Of a DNA stretch of 64,000 nucleotides, positions 9,135-19,700 are shown one piece after another (within the stretch, counting starts at the first letter, position 1; each line of letters begins with the position of its first letter). The position numbers and the translations under genes were made by a program. The notes under the pieces were generated by a model that was not told the origin of the DNA, did not search any database, and worked only from the letters and a program-made list of their open reading frames with translations. The stretch is from Prionace glauca. Its lineage: Eukaryota; Chordata; Chondrichthyes; Carcharhiniformes; Carcharhinidae. The stretch is from positions 62,564,515 to 62,628,514 of the forward strand of contig CM075760.1 of the NCBI GenBank assembly GCA_037974335.1, given 5' to 3'.

Positions 9135-9445
9135 ACTGCGGAAGGAAGCCATTTGGCCCAACAAGTTTGCACCGACCACAATCCCACCCGAGCTCTTCTC
9201 CTCGTAACCCCATGCATTTACCCTAGCTCGCTCCCCTGACACTAAGGGGCAATTTAGCACGGCCAATCCACCTAACCTGCAAGTCTTTGGATTGTGGGAG
9301 GAAACTGAAGCACCTGGAGGAAACCCACAGAGACACAGGGAGAATGTGCAAACACTATGTAGGCAGTGACCCAAGCCAGGAATCGAACCCAGGTCCCCAG
9401 CACTGTAGGCAGCAGTGCTAACCACTTTGCCACCTTGCAACCGAG
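9135..9445 (-). mobile_element. SINE type A, full length
   Basis: Reverse orientation: the 3' part AGCCATTTGGCCCAACAAG is at the left and the tRNA-like head (AGCAGTGCTAACCACTTTGCC) at the right. The typical body with AATCCACCTAACCTGCA and GGAAACCCACAGAGACACAG lies between. Confidence 0.85.
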
Positions 9446-9689
9446 GTTTCCTGTGTTACCTTGTCTTTAAGAAGAGCAGCAGCATATTGAATGTTTCCAT
9501 CATAGATTTGTATTTCTTCAAAAACCTGTTCTTGGTGCATAAGTAATCCAAAGCAGCGAAATTGGCTAAATTCCAGTCACACAGTGCCTTCAGTAACTTT
9601 TCTTCAGGAACGAGATTGATGAATGTTTAGAGACCTGCAATGTTACATCTGTTTGTCTCTCCACAGAGTGTGGCCTGGATGGTGGAATC

Positions 9690-10025
9690 ATAAGTAAATT
9701 TCCAAGTTTGCTGACGACTGGGTGTAATTGTGAGATGGGAGGTTGATGCAAAGAGGCTACAAAATGATGGAGACAAATTAAGTAACGGAGAAAACACGTG
9801 ACAAGTGCAGCACAACACGGCTTAATGTGAAAGAAAACATAAATCGAGTACATTATCTAAATGCTGATATATTGGGAAGAGTGAATGTACAGAGGGTTCT
9901 GTGTGTCATTGTACACCAGTTAATGAAAGTGGAGAGGCAGGCGCACTAAGCAATTAGGAAGGCAAATAATACATTCGTCTTCTGTGAAAGGGAATTTGAG
10001 TTCAAAAGTAGAGATGTCTTACTGC
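9690..10025 (+). mobile_element. Old CR1-type LINE RT fragment
   Basis: Degraded codons of the RT region survive: KFPSLLTT in the place of KFADDTK near 9700, then AIRKANNTFVF and EFEFKSRDVLLP near 9945-10020. Many breaks. Confidence 0.6.
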
Positions 10026-10029
10026 CTTG

Positions 10030-10845
10030 GGTCAGGTAATTATAATTTCTTCCCATGCCCTGAAATATTTTTTTCCCATTTTCAATGAGGCCTCAGACTA
10101 CTTGGTTTATGAAAATTGCAATCACCTTCCTTCAAACCATTAGTGTGCTGATAGTTTCTTATTACCCATAGCAGTATAAAGTATCCAATGGCGTCTTATA
10201 CATCTGTTAATGTATGCTCATTTAGAATTGTGATTTTTTAAAAAAATATTTTCTATTCCTTAACAATACCCATGTTTCTTAATTTAGTTTCCTGATTTAC
10301 ATCATCAAACTAGCTCTTTGTGCCTGCATAATTGGCAACAATGAAAGTTTAGACCGCAGTTTCAGACTTAATCACATCTCTTTCAAACTTAGACATAGTC
10401 TCTGAGAATTACAGAATTTCTCACTCGACCTCCTCTTATGACTACGACTCTTCCCATTTTTTTTTAACAATAACATTACTCATGACCCATGTTTTATTAC
10501 ATAATATTTAATCCAGAACAGTCTGTGCCCTGCTTTCCTGCCTCCCTGACAAATTGTTGTAGAAATTCTGTAATGTACGCATTTAACTTGTCTAAGTGCT
10601 TTCATTTGTTCAGCTTATAATAAGTAACTCGACATGGGGATTCTGGACACAATAGCCAGATGCTTTAGAAATGAGCATGATTCAAGAAATATCGAAGTAA
10701 AATGTTCTACTTGTGAGTAACATGATGGAATTAAAACATATTTTATTATTTATCACAATAAAACTTGCAGACTAACCCTCAGTAGAAATTTATAAATCAC
10801 TCTTTGATACATTTTCTGATTTAAATTTCAACGTCATATGTTTGG
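10030..10845. other. No gene seen
   Basis: AT-rich intergenic DNA; I found no motif or repeat that I can support. Confidence 0.5.
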
Positions 10846-10849
10846 AAGA

Positions 10850-11475
10850 TGCTAAGGTGCCTCAGTGAGTTCCTGCAGTGCATTTTCTAGATGGTAATAC
10901 TGCTGCCCCTGTGCATAGGTGGTGGAGGAAGAGAATGTTTGAGAGTGGGGAGCCGATCAAGCGAGTTACTTTGTCCTGGATGTTGGTGAGCTTCTCGAGT
11001 TAAAGAATTAGTGCAGTCAATATGTAGTCTGTTTTGGGTTAGAGAATTAATACCTAAAGGGTCAGACAGTGATACATCAATTGCACTACATTGAGCACAG
11101 TTGCCACCCTCACTGGGGTGTCTGATGATGCCATGGTTCATACTGTTGTTGTTGGAGTTGCACTCACCCAAGCAAGTGGAGAGCATTCCATCACCTTCCT
11201 GACTTGTAAATGATGGGCAGGCTCTCAGAGACAAGAGGTGACTTATTGGCTGCAGGATTCCCAGCCTCCAACATGCTCTTACAGCCACCGTGTTTATTTA
11301 GCTGATTCAGTTCAGTTTCTATCAATCTCCAGCCTGTTGATAGTTAGGGAATTCAGTAATGGCAACGTCATTGAACGTCAAAGGGCGATGGTTCAATTCT
11401 CTTGTGATGGAAATGCTCATTGTCTGGTACTTGTACAGCACAAATATTACTGGCAGGACTGCAGAGCTTAGATCT
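10850..11475 (-). mobile_element. LINE ORF2 C-terminal fragment, same family as 3.2 kb
   Basis: The minus strand reads the same block as the plus strand at 3195-3640 and extends it upstream. Shared stretches include GGAATGCTCTCCACTTGC in place of GGAATACTCTCCACTTGC, and the CATCCAGG/CTCGAGAAG region. No intact frame. Confidence 0.65.
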
Positions 11476-11599
11476 GTTCAATTGATGGTGAGATCATTCA
11501 GCTCTGACTATTGCTTGCTACTTTATGATGTTTGGTACAGAGATTCTCATGATTTCATTCATGAGAATCTTTCTAGCAATCTGATACAATGGAATACCT

Positions 11600-11885
11600 T
11601 GCTTGGCCATTTCAGAGGATACTTAAGAGCCCACATTGCTGGGAGTGTCTGGAATCACATGTAGGCCAGACCAGGTAAGAACGGTAGATTTCCTTCCCTA
11701 AAGGACATCAGTAAACCAGGTGGGTTTTTCTGATAACTGACAATGGTTTTACAGTCACCATTAGAGTTTTAGTTCCAGATTCTTACTCTCTGATCTACTG
11801 TGGTGAGATTTAACCCATGAACTCTGTGCATTAACCTGGGTCTCTGGATTACAATTCCGGTGGCAATACATTTGCCACTGGAATT
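11600..11885 (-). mobile_element. SINE type C
   Basis: The right end carries a tRNA-like head on the minus strand: CTGTAATCCAGAGACCCAGG-like, then CATGGGTTAAATCTCACCA as the B-box area. The left half has GTCTGGAATCACATGTAGGC and CCAGACCAGGTAAGAACGG. It has no sequence in common with types A and B. Confidence 0.55.
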
Positions 11886-11889
11886 CCAG

Positions 11890-12315
11890 TAGCACTGCAT
11901 TCATTGAAAACAGCCCTTTATTGCCTCGATCATATCTTTTAATGTAGTGTGCCAGTTCATCACAGCTAACATAGATCTGTAGCTTCACAATTTCCTTCTG
12001 TGAGAAACAGCCAGAGAAATTAAACAGAAGAACATTTAAATGACCACAGTCCATCCCCTTGGCAACCTGGCATGATTTTGGGAGTTCCAAACAGTTTTGA
12101 ACAAATATCTTTTTCATTCCAATCACATTTTATTCTATGATGCAAATAAAACATGAAAGTAGATACTTACAACAATTCTAAAAAAACCAACAGGAAGTAA
12201 AATTGTGAGACTGGCCAGTCCAGCAGAAAGAACCTTCCGACTCCTCCAACAATCAGAATGAACCTGGTTCAGTGGAGGATGTGATTAACAGCAGCAGGAG
12301 CAGCAAAATCCATCA
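11890..12315. other. 3' flank / 3' UTR region of ZNF1
   Basis: The part nearest the gene (12190-12300) is shared in reverse with the 3' flank of ZNF2 and ZNF3, including the stretch CTGGCCAGTCCAGCAGAAAG and a CAGCAGCAGGAGCAGCA-rich segment. The rest shows nothing. Confidence 0.5.
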
Positions 12316-13158
12316 TCACTTGTGACCTTTCTGGTGTCTCCGCAGGCTGGATAACTGAGTGTATCCCTTCCCACACACTGAGCAGGGGAAAGGCTTCTCC
12401 CCTGTGTGAACGTGTTGGTGTGTCAGTAGGTTGGATGATTTAGTGAATCCCATCCCACACTCTGAGCAGGTGAATGGCCTCTCGTCCTTGTGAACTCGCT
12501 GGTGTATTAACAGGGTGAATGATTCACTGAATCCCTTCCCACACATGCTGCAGATGAACGGCCTCTCCCCGGTGTGAACTCGCTGTTGTGACAGTAGGTG
12601 GGATAACTGTGCGAATCCCTTCTCACACTCAGAGCAGGTGAATGGTTTTTCCCCGATGTGAACTCGTTGGTGTATCTGCAGGCTGCACAACCGACTGAAC
12701 CCTTTCCCACATGCACAGCAGGTGAATGGCTTCTCCCCAGTGTGAATCCGCTGATGTGTCAGCAGGTTCCATGAAGTAGTGAATGTTTTTCCACACTCCT
12801 TTCAGGAGAAGGGCCTCTCCCTGGTATGAACTCGCTGGTGCCTCAGTAGGTGGGATAACTGAGAGAATCCTTTCCCGCACTGAGAGCAGGAAAACGGTTT
12901 CTCCCCAGTGTGAACTCGCTTGTGTGTGTGGAGGTGGGTTAAATGAGTGAATCCCTTTCCACAGTCAGAACAGGTGAATGGCCTCTCCCCGGTGTGAACT
13001 CGCTGATGTGTCTGCAGGTTGCATGAATGAGCAAATTCCTTCCCACAGTCTAAGCAGGTAAACGGCCTCTCTCCAGTGTGAACGCGTCGATGAATTTCCA
13101 GCTCAGATGGGAACTGCCATTTCTTCCCACAGTCTTCACATTGCCACGGTTTCTCCAT
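12316..13158 (-). CDS. C2H2 zinc-finger protein ZNF1, 10 fingers, one in-frame stop
   Basis: Predicted nuclear DNA-binding protein. The ATG at 13158 opens [14 protein letters not shown], the start shared by several ZNF genes here. Ten C2H2 units follow at 84-nt spacing with TGERPF linkers, ending QKGHK and a stop. In finger 5 the first Cys codon TGC has become TGA (12802-12804), so translation would end after four fingers; the frame is otherwise open through finger 10. Finger 7 also has Gln for its first zinc-binding His (LLSQQRVH). No KRAB or other effector domain is seen. The 5' exon is probably at 17380-17450, head to head with ZNF2. The stop is consistent with a recent pseudogene or a four-finger truncated product. 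Confidence 0.85.
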
Positions 13159-13159
13159 G

Positions 13160-13340
13160 GTGCTGGTGTCTTTTTGACTCTCAGAGTATAACGATTAGTT
13201 GAAGACTTGTCCACACACACGACACGTGCACGGTCTCCCTGTTCTAAATGGTGCAAAGTTTTCTCCAGGCTGTGCAACAAGTTAAAGCTCTTTCCACAAT
13301 CAGTGCACTGGAACACTATCACTTGGATGTGTGTGTGTAT
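13160..13340 (-). pseudogene. Decayed finger pair in ZNF1 5' UTR
   Basis: Just upstream of the ATG the minus strand reads FQCTDCGKSFNLLHSLEK, then a broken H-x3-H and a second partial unit ([10 protein letters not shown]). The same vestige precedes the ATG in ZNF2, ZNF3 and ZNF8. Confidence 0.7.
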
Positions 13341-13591
13341 CTCGGTGCTTTTCCAATCACACTGATGTTTCAACCCTTTTGGGGCAAACAGAAGAAACAG
13401 ACAATTCTCCTTCTAGATTCCAAAAGCGATGATTATCAGCTCCTGATGAATTCAGTGGTCTTGACGTCAGATCTTGACGTGACGTTTGATTTGAGATTTT
13501 TGACTAGATTCTCAACTTCTAATACCCTGTGAAAGGAGTTTACAAAATCAGTACCAGGATGAAATTCAGAACAGACAATTCTCTTTTTTTC

Positions 13592-13662
13592 ATTCTTTTA
13601 TGGATGTGGGCATCGCTGGTTGGGCCCTTCGAATGCTGGTGGTGCAATGCCTTTTGAACATC
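13592..13662 (+). mobile_element. Short interspersed repeat fragment
   Basis: The stretch TTATGGATGTGGGCATCGCT followed by GGTTGGGCC resembles the start of a common dispersed shark repeat as I remember it. It is too short to classify. Confidence 0.35.
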
Positions 13663-13701
13663 AGGAACAGGAGTAAGTCAATAGTAAGAGTGGCACAAGG
13701 T

Positions 13702-14036
13702 CAGCATGGTGGCACTGTGGTTAGCACTGCTGCCTCACAGCACCAGGGACCCGGGTTCAATTCCAGTCTTGGGTCACTACCTACGTGGAGTCTGCATGTT
13801 CTCTGTGTGGGTTTCCTCCAGGTGCTTCGATTTCCTCCCAAATCCAAAGATTTGTGGGTTAAGCAGATTCGCCATGCTAAATTGCCCCTTTGTGTCCCAA
13901 TAGATATAGGTTAGGGGGATTAGTGGAGTAAAAATGTGGGGTTATGGGATCGGACCTGGGAAAGATGCTGTATTCAAGAGACAGTGCAGACTAGATAGGC
14001 CAAATGGCCTCCTTCTGCACTCTAGGGATTCTATGA
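13702..14036 (+). mobile_element. SINE type A, full length
   Basis: Head CATGGTGGCACTGTGGTTAG with the B-box region GGGTTCAATTCC, full body, and 3' block AAATGGCCTCCTTCTGCACT ending GATTCTATGATT. Confidence 0.88.
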
Positions 14037-14398
14037 TTTCCAAAAAGATTTTGACAAGATGGTGCATAAGAGGCTGGTACATTAAGTAAAGGCCCATGAA
14101 ATTGGTGGAAGTGTATTAGTATGGATTAAAAACTGGCCATCACAAAGAAAACAGAGTTGGAATAAATGGGTCATTTTCAGAGTGGAAAGATGTAACTAGT
14201 GGAGTACGACAAGGATCAGTTCTTGGCTCGCAATTGTTCATGATTTAATTAATGACTGGGAGGGAGGAACAGAATGCAATGTTTCCAAATGATACGATGA
14301 TAGGTGGAAGAACATGTAGTAATGAGGATATAGATAGATTGAGTGAAGAAAATCTGGCAAATTAAGTTTAATATGGGGAAATGTGAGCTCATAAAGTT

Positions 14399-14697
14399 AA
14401 AGTAATTTCACTGCAGCATTAATATTACTTGTTTATTAGTCACAAGTAACATCAATGCCACAATAAAATTACTGTGAAATTCTCCTAGTCATCACAGTCC
14501 GGCGCCTGTTTAGACCAATGCATCTAACCAGCACGTCTTTCAGACTGTGGGAGGAAACCTTAGCACCCGGCGGAAACCCACGCAGACACGGGGAGAATAT
14601 GCAAACTCCAACCAGTCAGTGACCCAAGCTGGGAATCGAACACAGATCCCTGGCATTGTGAGCCAGCAGTGCTAACCACTGTACCACCATGCCACCT
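14399..14697 (-). mobile_element. SINE type B inside the old LINE
   Basis: Reverse orientation. The 3' half at the left has CTGCAGCATTAATATTACTT and AGTCCGGCGCCTGTTT; the tRNA-like head at the right has AGCAGTGCTAACCACTGTACC. Confidence 0.8.
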
Positions 14698-15207
14698 ATT
14701 TATTTCAGTCGGAGGAATCAAAAAGGAGAGGTGTTGCAGATTAGTGAAGTACAGAGGGATCTGGTTGTGCTTGTGCATGAATCACAAAAAGCTAGCAGGC
14801 AGGTCCCACAATAGGTAAGAGGGAAAATGGAATTTGATCTTTATTGCAAAGGGTTGGATTTAAAAGCAGGGAGGTTTTGTGGCAACTGCACAGGGTGTCT
14901 AAACTGGAACACAGTTTTGATTCCCTTTCTTAAACAAGAATATTGTAACATTGGCAGTAGTCCAAAGGAGATTCACCAGCCTAATTCCTGGGTTAAGAGG
15001 ACAAGAGAGAATAAATTGTCTAGGTTTGCATTCCTTGAAGTTTAGAAGACAAAGGGGTGAGTTTATTGAAATATATAAGATCCTGTGGGTGGGCTTGATA
15101 GGGTAGATGGTGAAATATTTTCAGGAGCGGAAGAATCACAAACAAGCTACAAGATAAAGGGTTGGTCATTTAAAACTGAGGTGCGTAGAAATTTATTTTT
15201 GCAGAGA

Positions 15208-17076
15208 ACATAAGAACATAAGAAATAGGAGCAGGAGTAGGCCATCTAGCCCTTCGAGCCTGCCCCGCCATTCAATAAGATCATGGCTGATCTGTCGTGG
15301 CTCAGTTCCACCTTCCCGCCCTCTCCCCATAATCCTTAATCCCTTCTCTTATCAAAAACCCATCAACCCGTTTCTTAAAAATATTTAGCGAGGCAGCCTC
15401 CACCACTTCAACGGGCAGAGAATTCCAGAGATTCACCACCCTTTGAGTGAAGAAGTTCCTCCTCAACTCTGTTCTAAACCGCCTCCCCTTTATCTTGAGG
15501 CTGTGCCCCCTAGTCCTACTGTCTTTTTTGAGCGGGAAGAGTCTCTCCACCTCTATCCTATCCATCCGATTCATCATCTTATACGTCTCAATGAGATCTC
15601 CCCTCATTCTTCTAAACTCTAACGAGTACAAGCCTAGTTTATTCAGCCTCTCCTCATAGCTCAATCCCCTCAACTCTGGTATCAGCCTAGTAAACCTCCT
15701 CTGCACTCCCTCCAGGGCCAAAATATCCTTGCGCAGGTGCGGCGCCCAAAACTGCACACAGTACTCCAGCTGCGGCCTCACCAATGCCCTATACAGCTGC
15801 AGCAAGACCTCGCTACTTTTATATTCAATCCCCCTCGCTATGAAGGCCAGCATCCCATTCGCCTTCCTGACCACCTGCTGCACCTGCAAGCTGGGTTTTT
15901 GCGACTCATGCACAAGGACCCCGAGGTCCCTCTGCACCGTCGCCTGCTGCAGTTTTTCGCCCCGTAAGTAATAGTCCTTCCTACCATTCCTCCTGCCAAA
16001 GTGGACCACCTCACACTTGCCAACATTAAATTCCATTTGCCATTTCCTGGCCCATTCGCCCAGCCTATCTAGATCCTTCTGCAGACTCTCCACACCCTCC
16101 TCACAATTTGCCTTTCCCCCAATCTTGGTGTCATCAGCAAATTTCGACACCCTGCACTCGGTTCCCTCCTCCAGATCATCTATATAAATGGTAAATAGCT
16201 GAGGCCCCAGCAACGACCCCTGGGGATCCCCACTAGTCACCAACTGCCAATCCGAATAGCATCCATTGACCCCCACTCTCTGCCTCCTATTTGACAACCA
16301 ATCCTCTATCCACGCTAACACCCTACCCCCAACTCCATGTCCCCTGACCTTCTGCAATAACCTCTTGTGAGGTACCTTGTCAAACGCCTTCTGAAAATCC
16401 AGAAAGACCAGATCCACCGGCTCTCCTCTATCCACTGCCCTAGACACATCCTCATAGAACCCCAGTAAATTTGTCAGACACGACTTCCCTTTAATGAAAC
16501 CGTGTTGCGTCCGCCCTATCAAGCAATTCCCCTCAAGATGCCTCGCTATTTCCTCCTTAATGACGGATTCTAACATTTTACCTACCACAGACGTTAAACT
16601 AACCGGCCTATAATTCCCCGCCTTTTGCCTGGCACCCTCCTTAGACAACGGCGTAACATTAGCCGTTTTCCAATCTTCCGGCACTTCCCCGGAATCCAGC
16701 GACGTCTGGAAAATAACCACCAAGGCATCCACTATCACCTCCGCCATTTCTTTCAGAACCCTCGGATGCATTCCATCCGGTCCTGGGGACTTGTCCACAA
16801 TCAGTCCCTCCAGTCTGTCGTGCACCACCTCTCTAGTAACAGTAATGTCATTAAGACCCTCCATTCCTACCACCTTTCCATCGCTAACACCCGGCAAATT
16901 ATTCACGTCCTCCTCCGTGAAGACAGAAACAAAAAAGTTATTTAAGACCTTAGCCATATCCCCATCCCCTACCACTAGCTCCCCTTTCTCATCCTCTAAA
17001 GGACCAACGTTCGCCCTAGCCAGCCTCTTCCTTTTTATATATTTATAAAAACTCTTGCTATCCTTTTTTATATTAG
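15208..17076 (-). mobile_element. CR1/L2-type LINE copy B, 5'-truncated, long open ORF2
   Basis: A 601-codon frame (15302-17107) is open without interruption; its first few codons lie in the older host LINE. From the left end of the protein: FYKYIKRKRLARANVGPL, the linker with [12 protein letters not shown] fingers ([16 protein letters not shown]), palm ([17 protein letters not shown]), FADDTKIGG catalytic Asp pair, thumb and C-terminal WNSLPVEVV. In the motif that is [12 protein letters not shown] in sister copies this one reads SGDPQGSLLGPQ, which may weaken the RT. The endonuclease and ORF1 are missing. The 3' tail is a TTCTTATG repeat. It cuts cleanly into the older LINE with little or no target duplication. 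Confidence 0.92.
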
Positions 17077-17379
17077 GATGGTGAATCTCTGGAATTCTCT
17101 GCCCCAAAGGGTGGTGGAGACTGGATGATTAGAAGTATTTAAAGTGAGGCGGATAAATATTTAATAGATGGAGGGATAGACGGCTATGGGAAGTAGCACA
17201 GTGAAGGAGTTGAGGCCGAAATAGGTTAGATATGATTGCACTGAATGGCGGGACAAGCTTGAAGGGCCTGGTGGCCACTCCTGCTTCTATTTCGCGTGAT
17301 CAATCGCTGTAGGTCAACAATTTCCCCCAGAATAAGAAAAGAAATGGAAAGGGGGAGAACAGAAAGATGTTTTACTCAC

Positions 17380-17450
17380 AGATGTGGGAGACCGGAGGAA
17401 GTTTGAGTCTGTCTGAAGCGCAATCTTCATTCACACAAAGCCCGGGCTGT
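17380..17450 (-). other. Probable 5' noncoding exon of ZNF1
   Basis: On the minus strand the sequence CCCACATCT runs into GTGAGTAAAA, the same exon-end and donor as in the exons ending at 27098 and 36940. The upstream stretch ACTCAAACTTCCTCC is also shared. No long frame, so it is probably 5' UTR. Confidence 0.55.
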
Positions 17451-17905
17451 GGTTGGCTGGAGGACCAGAGTCCTTCTGGTCCTCCAATGTTTCCCATTGG
17501 TCAGCAGCTCAGCGTGAAGGTCAGAGGGGTAGAGACTCCACCTCGCGGACCCGGGAGCCCCGCCCCCACCCATTGTTCCCCTCCCCCTCCTCGAGCCAAG
17601 GTTTCCAGACAAGCGGCTGGCGGCTCCGACCAGAGCGAGAAGCCGCTCGGTGGTCGCCCCCTCCCCCCCGGCCCGGGATAGCGCATGTCCAAGAGAGAGG
17701 GGAAGTAGCGCATGTTCCGGGGAGAGGGGAACCTGCGCATGTGCGCGGGTCGCCCATTTCCCCACGACGGTCAGGCTGAGGTATTGACCAATAGAAAGAG
17801 TTGGAGGACCGAAAGAACTCTGGTCCTCCAGCCAATCACATTTCCTTCATTTTGTGAATGCGGAAGTTGGTTGAGGAGCTTCAGGCCAAAACTTCCTCCT
17901 GTGTG
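17440..17905. promoter_or_regulatory. Bidirectional GC-rich promoter between ZNF1 and ZNF2
   Basis: A CpG-rich block with mirror-image ends. The left end has TTGGCTGGAGGACCAGAGTC and CCCATTGGTCAGC; the right end has TTGACCAATAGAAAGAG and TCTGGTCCTCCAGCCAATCA. The CCAAT boxes therefore face both ways. Several GCGCATG motifs, including TGCGCATGTGCGC near 17733 (NRF1-like), lie between. The plus-strand 5' exon of ZNF2 probably ends near 17905 (CTTCCTCCTGTGTGTAAC), though its donor is unclear. Confidence 0.65.
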
Positions 17906-18061
17906 TAACGTTTGTTTAAAGGTGTTCTGTGAAGGGCAGGAGGTGACCAGACAAAGAATAAGATCCACTAGGGAGTAATGTGGTAATTTGTCCGTGGAGC
18001 TGGGAGATATTTGGGGGTTTTAAATTAATACTTTGTATTTGTATTCACTGTGGGGAGTGAT

Positions 18062-18180
18062 GATGTAGGTATAGAAAACACAGTAAGAAGTCTCACAACA
18101 TCAAGAAAAAGTCCAACAGGTTTATTTGGAATCATGGACTTTCAGAGCACTGAACCTTCATCAGGTGAGTCATATAGATA
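18062..18180 (-). mobile_element. Penelope-like element 3' tail fragment
   Basis: Contains AGTAAGAAGTCTCACAACAT, AAGTCCAACAGGTTTATTTG and CTTCATCAGGTGAGT, shared with the other copies. Confidence 0.55.
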
Positions 18181-18235
18181 TCAGGGAGCAGCTTTGTCAT
18201 TCACTTCAACAACTTAACATTTGAGGGGGAGGAGG

Positions 18236-18357
18236 TTGTAACGGGCCTAAAATTGTATAAATCCCCAGGCCAAGATGGGGTGATCCCCAGCCTGCTGTGG
18301 GAGGCAAGGAAGGAGATTGCAGTGACTCTGGCAATAATTAGCTGGCTACAGGAGAGG
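18236..18357 (+). mobile_element. LINE RT linker fragment
   Basis: The plus strand encodes YKSPGQDGVIPSLLWEARK, the conserved S-P-G-x-D-G stretch before the RT fingers of CR1-like LINEs. It is separated from the next LINE piece by the hairpin repeat. Confidence 0.6.
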
Positions 18358-18540
18358 TAAACACAGTAAGAAGTCTCACAACACCAGGTTAAAGTCCAAC
18401 AGGTTTATTTGTAGCAAAAACCACTAGCTTTCGGTGTGCTGTCCCTTCATCAGGTGGAGTGAGAGTTCTATAAAAGCGAGTGGCTTTTGCTACCAAATAA
18501 ACCTGTTGGACTTTAACCTGGTGTTGTGAGACTTCTTACG
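18358..18540. repeat. Inverted-repeat (hairpin) insert made of two Penelope-like tails
   Basis: The left arm (about 18365-18430) and right arm (about 18475-18538) are nearly exact reverse complements of about 60 bases: GTAAGAAGTCTCACAACACC at one end and GGTGTTGTGAGACTTCTTAC at the other. The loop contains CTTCATCAGGTGGAGTGAG. It lies between two LINE pieces. Confidence 0.8.
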
Positions 18541-19700
18541 AATCTTACGAATCTGGTGGAATTCTTTGAGGAGGTGACAAAAACGGTTGATGATGGGAGA
18601 ACCGTTGATGTCATCTATATGGATTTCTGTAAGGCGTTTGACAAAGTCCCTCACGGTAGGCTGGTAGAAAAGGTTAAGGCGCATGGGATACAAGGCCAGG
18701 TAGCTAGGTGGATTGAGAACTGGCTGGGAAATAGGAGACAGAGGGTAGCTGTGGAGGGGACCTTGTCGGGCTGGAGGCCAGTGACAGTGGTGTGCCGCAG
18801 GGCTCAGTACTGGGACCTCTCCTCTTTGTAGTCTACATAAATGACTTGGAAGAGGGCGTAGATGGTGTGATTAGCAAGTTTGCTGATGACACCAAGATGG
18901 CAGGGTTGGCGGGTACGGAACTAGATTGTCAGGTGATACAACAGGATATAGATAGGTTGGTGCAGTGGGCAGATAGGTGGCAGATGGCATTTAATCCTGA
19001 CAAATGCGAGGTGATGCATTTTGGATGGAATAATGCAGAGAGGAGCTATGTGATTAAAGGGAGGCCGATTAGGAGTATAGACATGCAGAGGGACCTGGGA
19101 GTGCAGGTTCACAAATCCATGAAGGTTGCGTCACAAGTGGAGAAGGTTGTTAGGAAGGCTTATGGGATGTTGGCCTTTATAAGAAGGGGCATAGAGTATA
19201 AAAGCTGCCGTCTAATGCTTCAGTTGTACAGAACGTTGGTTAGACCGCATTTGGAGTACTGCGTCCAGTTCTGGTCACCTGACTACCGGAAGGACGTGGA
19301 GTCTCTGGAAAGGGTGCAGAGGAGGTTTACCAGGATGTTGCCTGGCATGGGGGGACTGGGTTACGAGGAGAGGTTGAAGAAACTGGGACTATTTTCCTTG
19401 GAAAGACGGAGATTGAGAGGGGACATGATAGAAGTATTTAAGATAATGAAGGGAATGGATAGAGTTAATAGTGAGAGACTGCTCCTAGACTGGGTACGAA
19501 CACGAGAGGTCATCATTTAAGGGTGAGGGGGGAGAGGTATAATTTGGAGGTGAGAAGAAGGTTCTTTGCGCAGAGAGTTGTGGGGGTCTGGAACGCGCTA
19601 CCGAGTAGGGTGGTGGAGGCAGGAACATTGGACTCGTTTAAGATGCAGTTAGATAGGCACATGAGTGAAACGAGAATGGAGGGATATGGTAGGGGCTATT
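18541..19700 (+). mobile_element. CR1-type LINE, second young family, 3' part
   Basis: RT palm [19 protein letters not shown] in frame 18526-18831, then a shift near 18790 (GTGTGCCGCAGGG where GTGCCGCAGGG is expected), then frame 18792-19520 with [44 protein letters not shown] and RRLRGDMIEVFKIM. A stop at 19518 precedes the usual C-terminal motif, which is still readable to about 19640 in another frame. The protein is clearly distinct from copies A-E. Confidence 0.88.

Larger units (their letters stand above)
14037..17300 (+). mobile_element. Old LINE copy carrying two later insertions
   Basis: RT pieces start at 14040 (FQKDFDKMVHKRLV) and continue to 15205 with VFGSQLF-like and TRGH-like remains. 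Sequence resumes at about 17077 with ATGGTGAATCTCTGGAATTC and the 3' UTR ending near 17300 (TGGCCACTCCTGCTTCTATT). SINE B (14399-14697) and LINE copy B (15208-17076) lie inside. Many small changes make it clearly older than copy B. Confidence 0.7.

Noticed and set aside
15447-15971. Cys- and Leu-rich frames opposite the LINE RT (also at 252-494, 35167-35409, 49690-49932, 51964-52206)
   Set aside because: They are antisense shadows that recur in every copy of the same LINE.
17427-17835. Several 80-110 codon frames across the ZNF1/ZNF2 promoter, repeated at 26.6-27.1 kb
   Set aside because: They arise in GC-rich DNA on both strands and in all frames, so they are shadows of the promoter composition.
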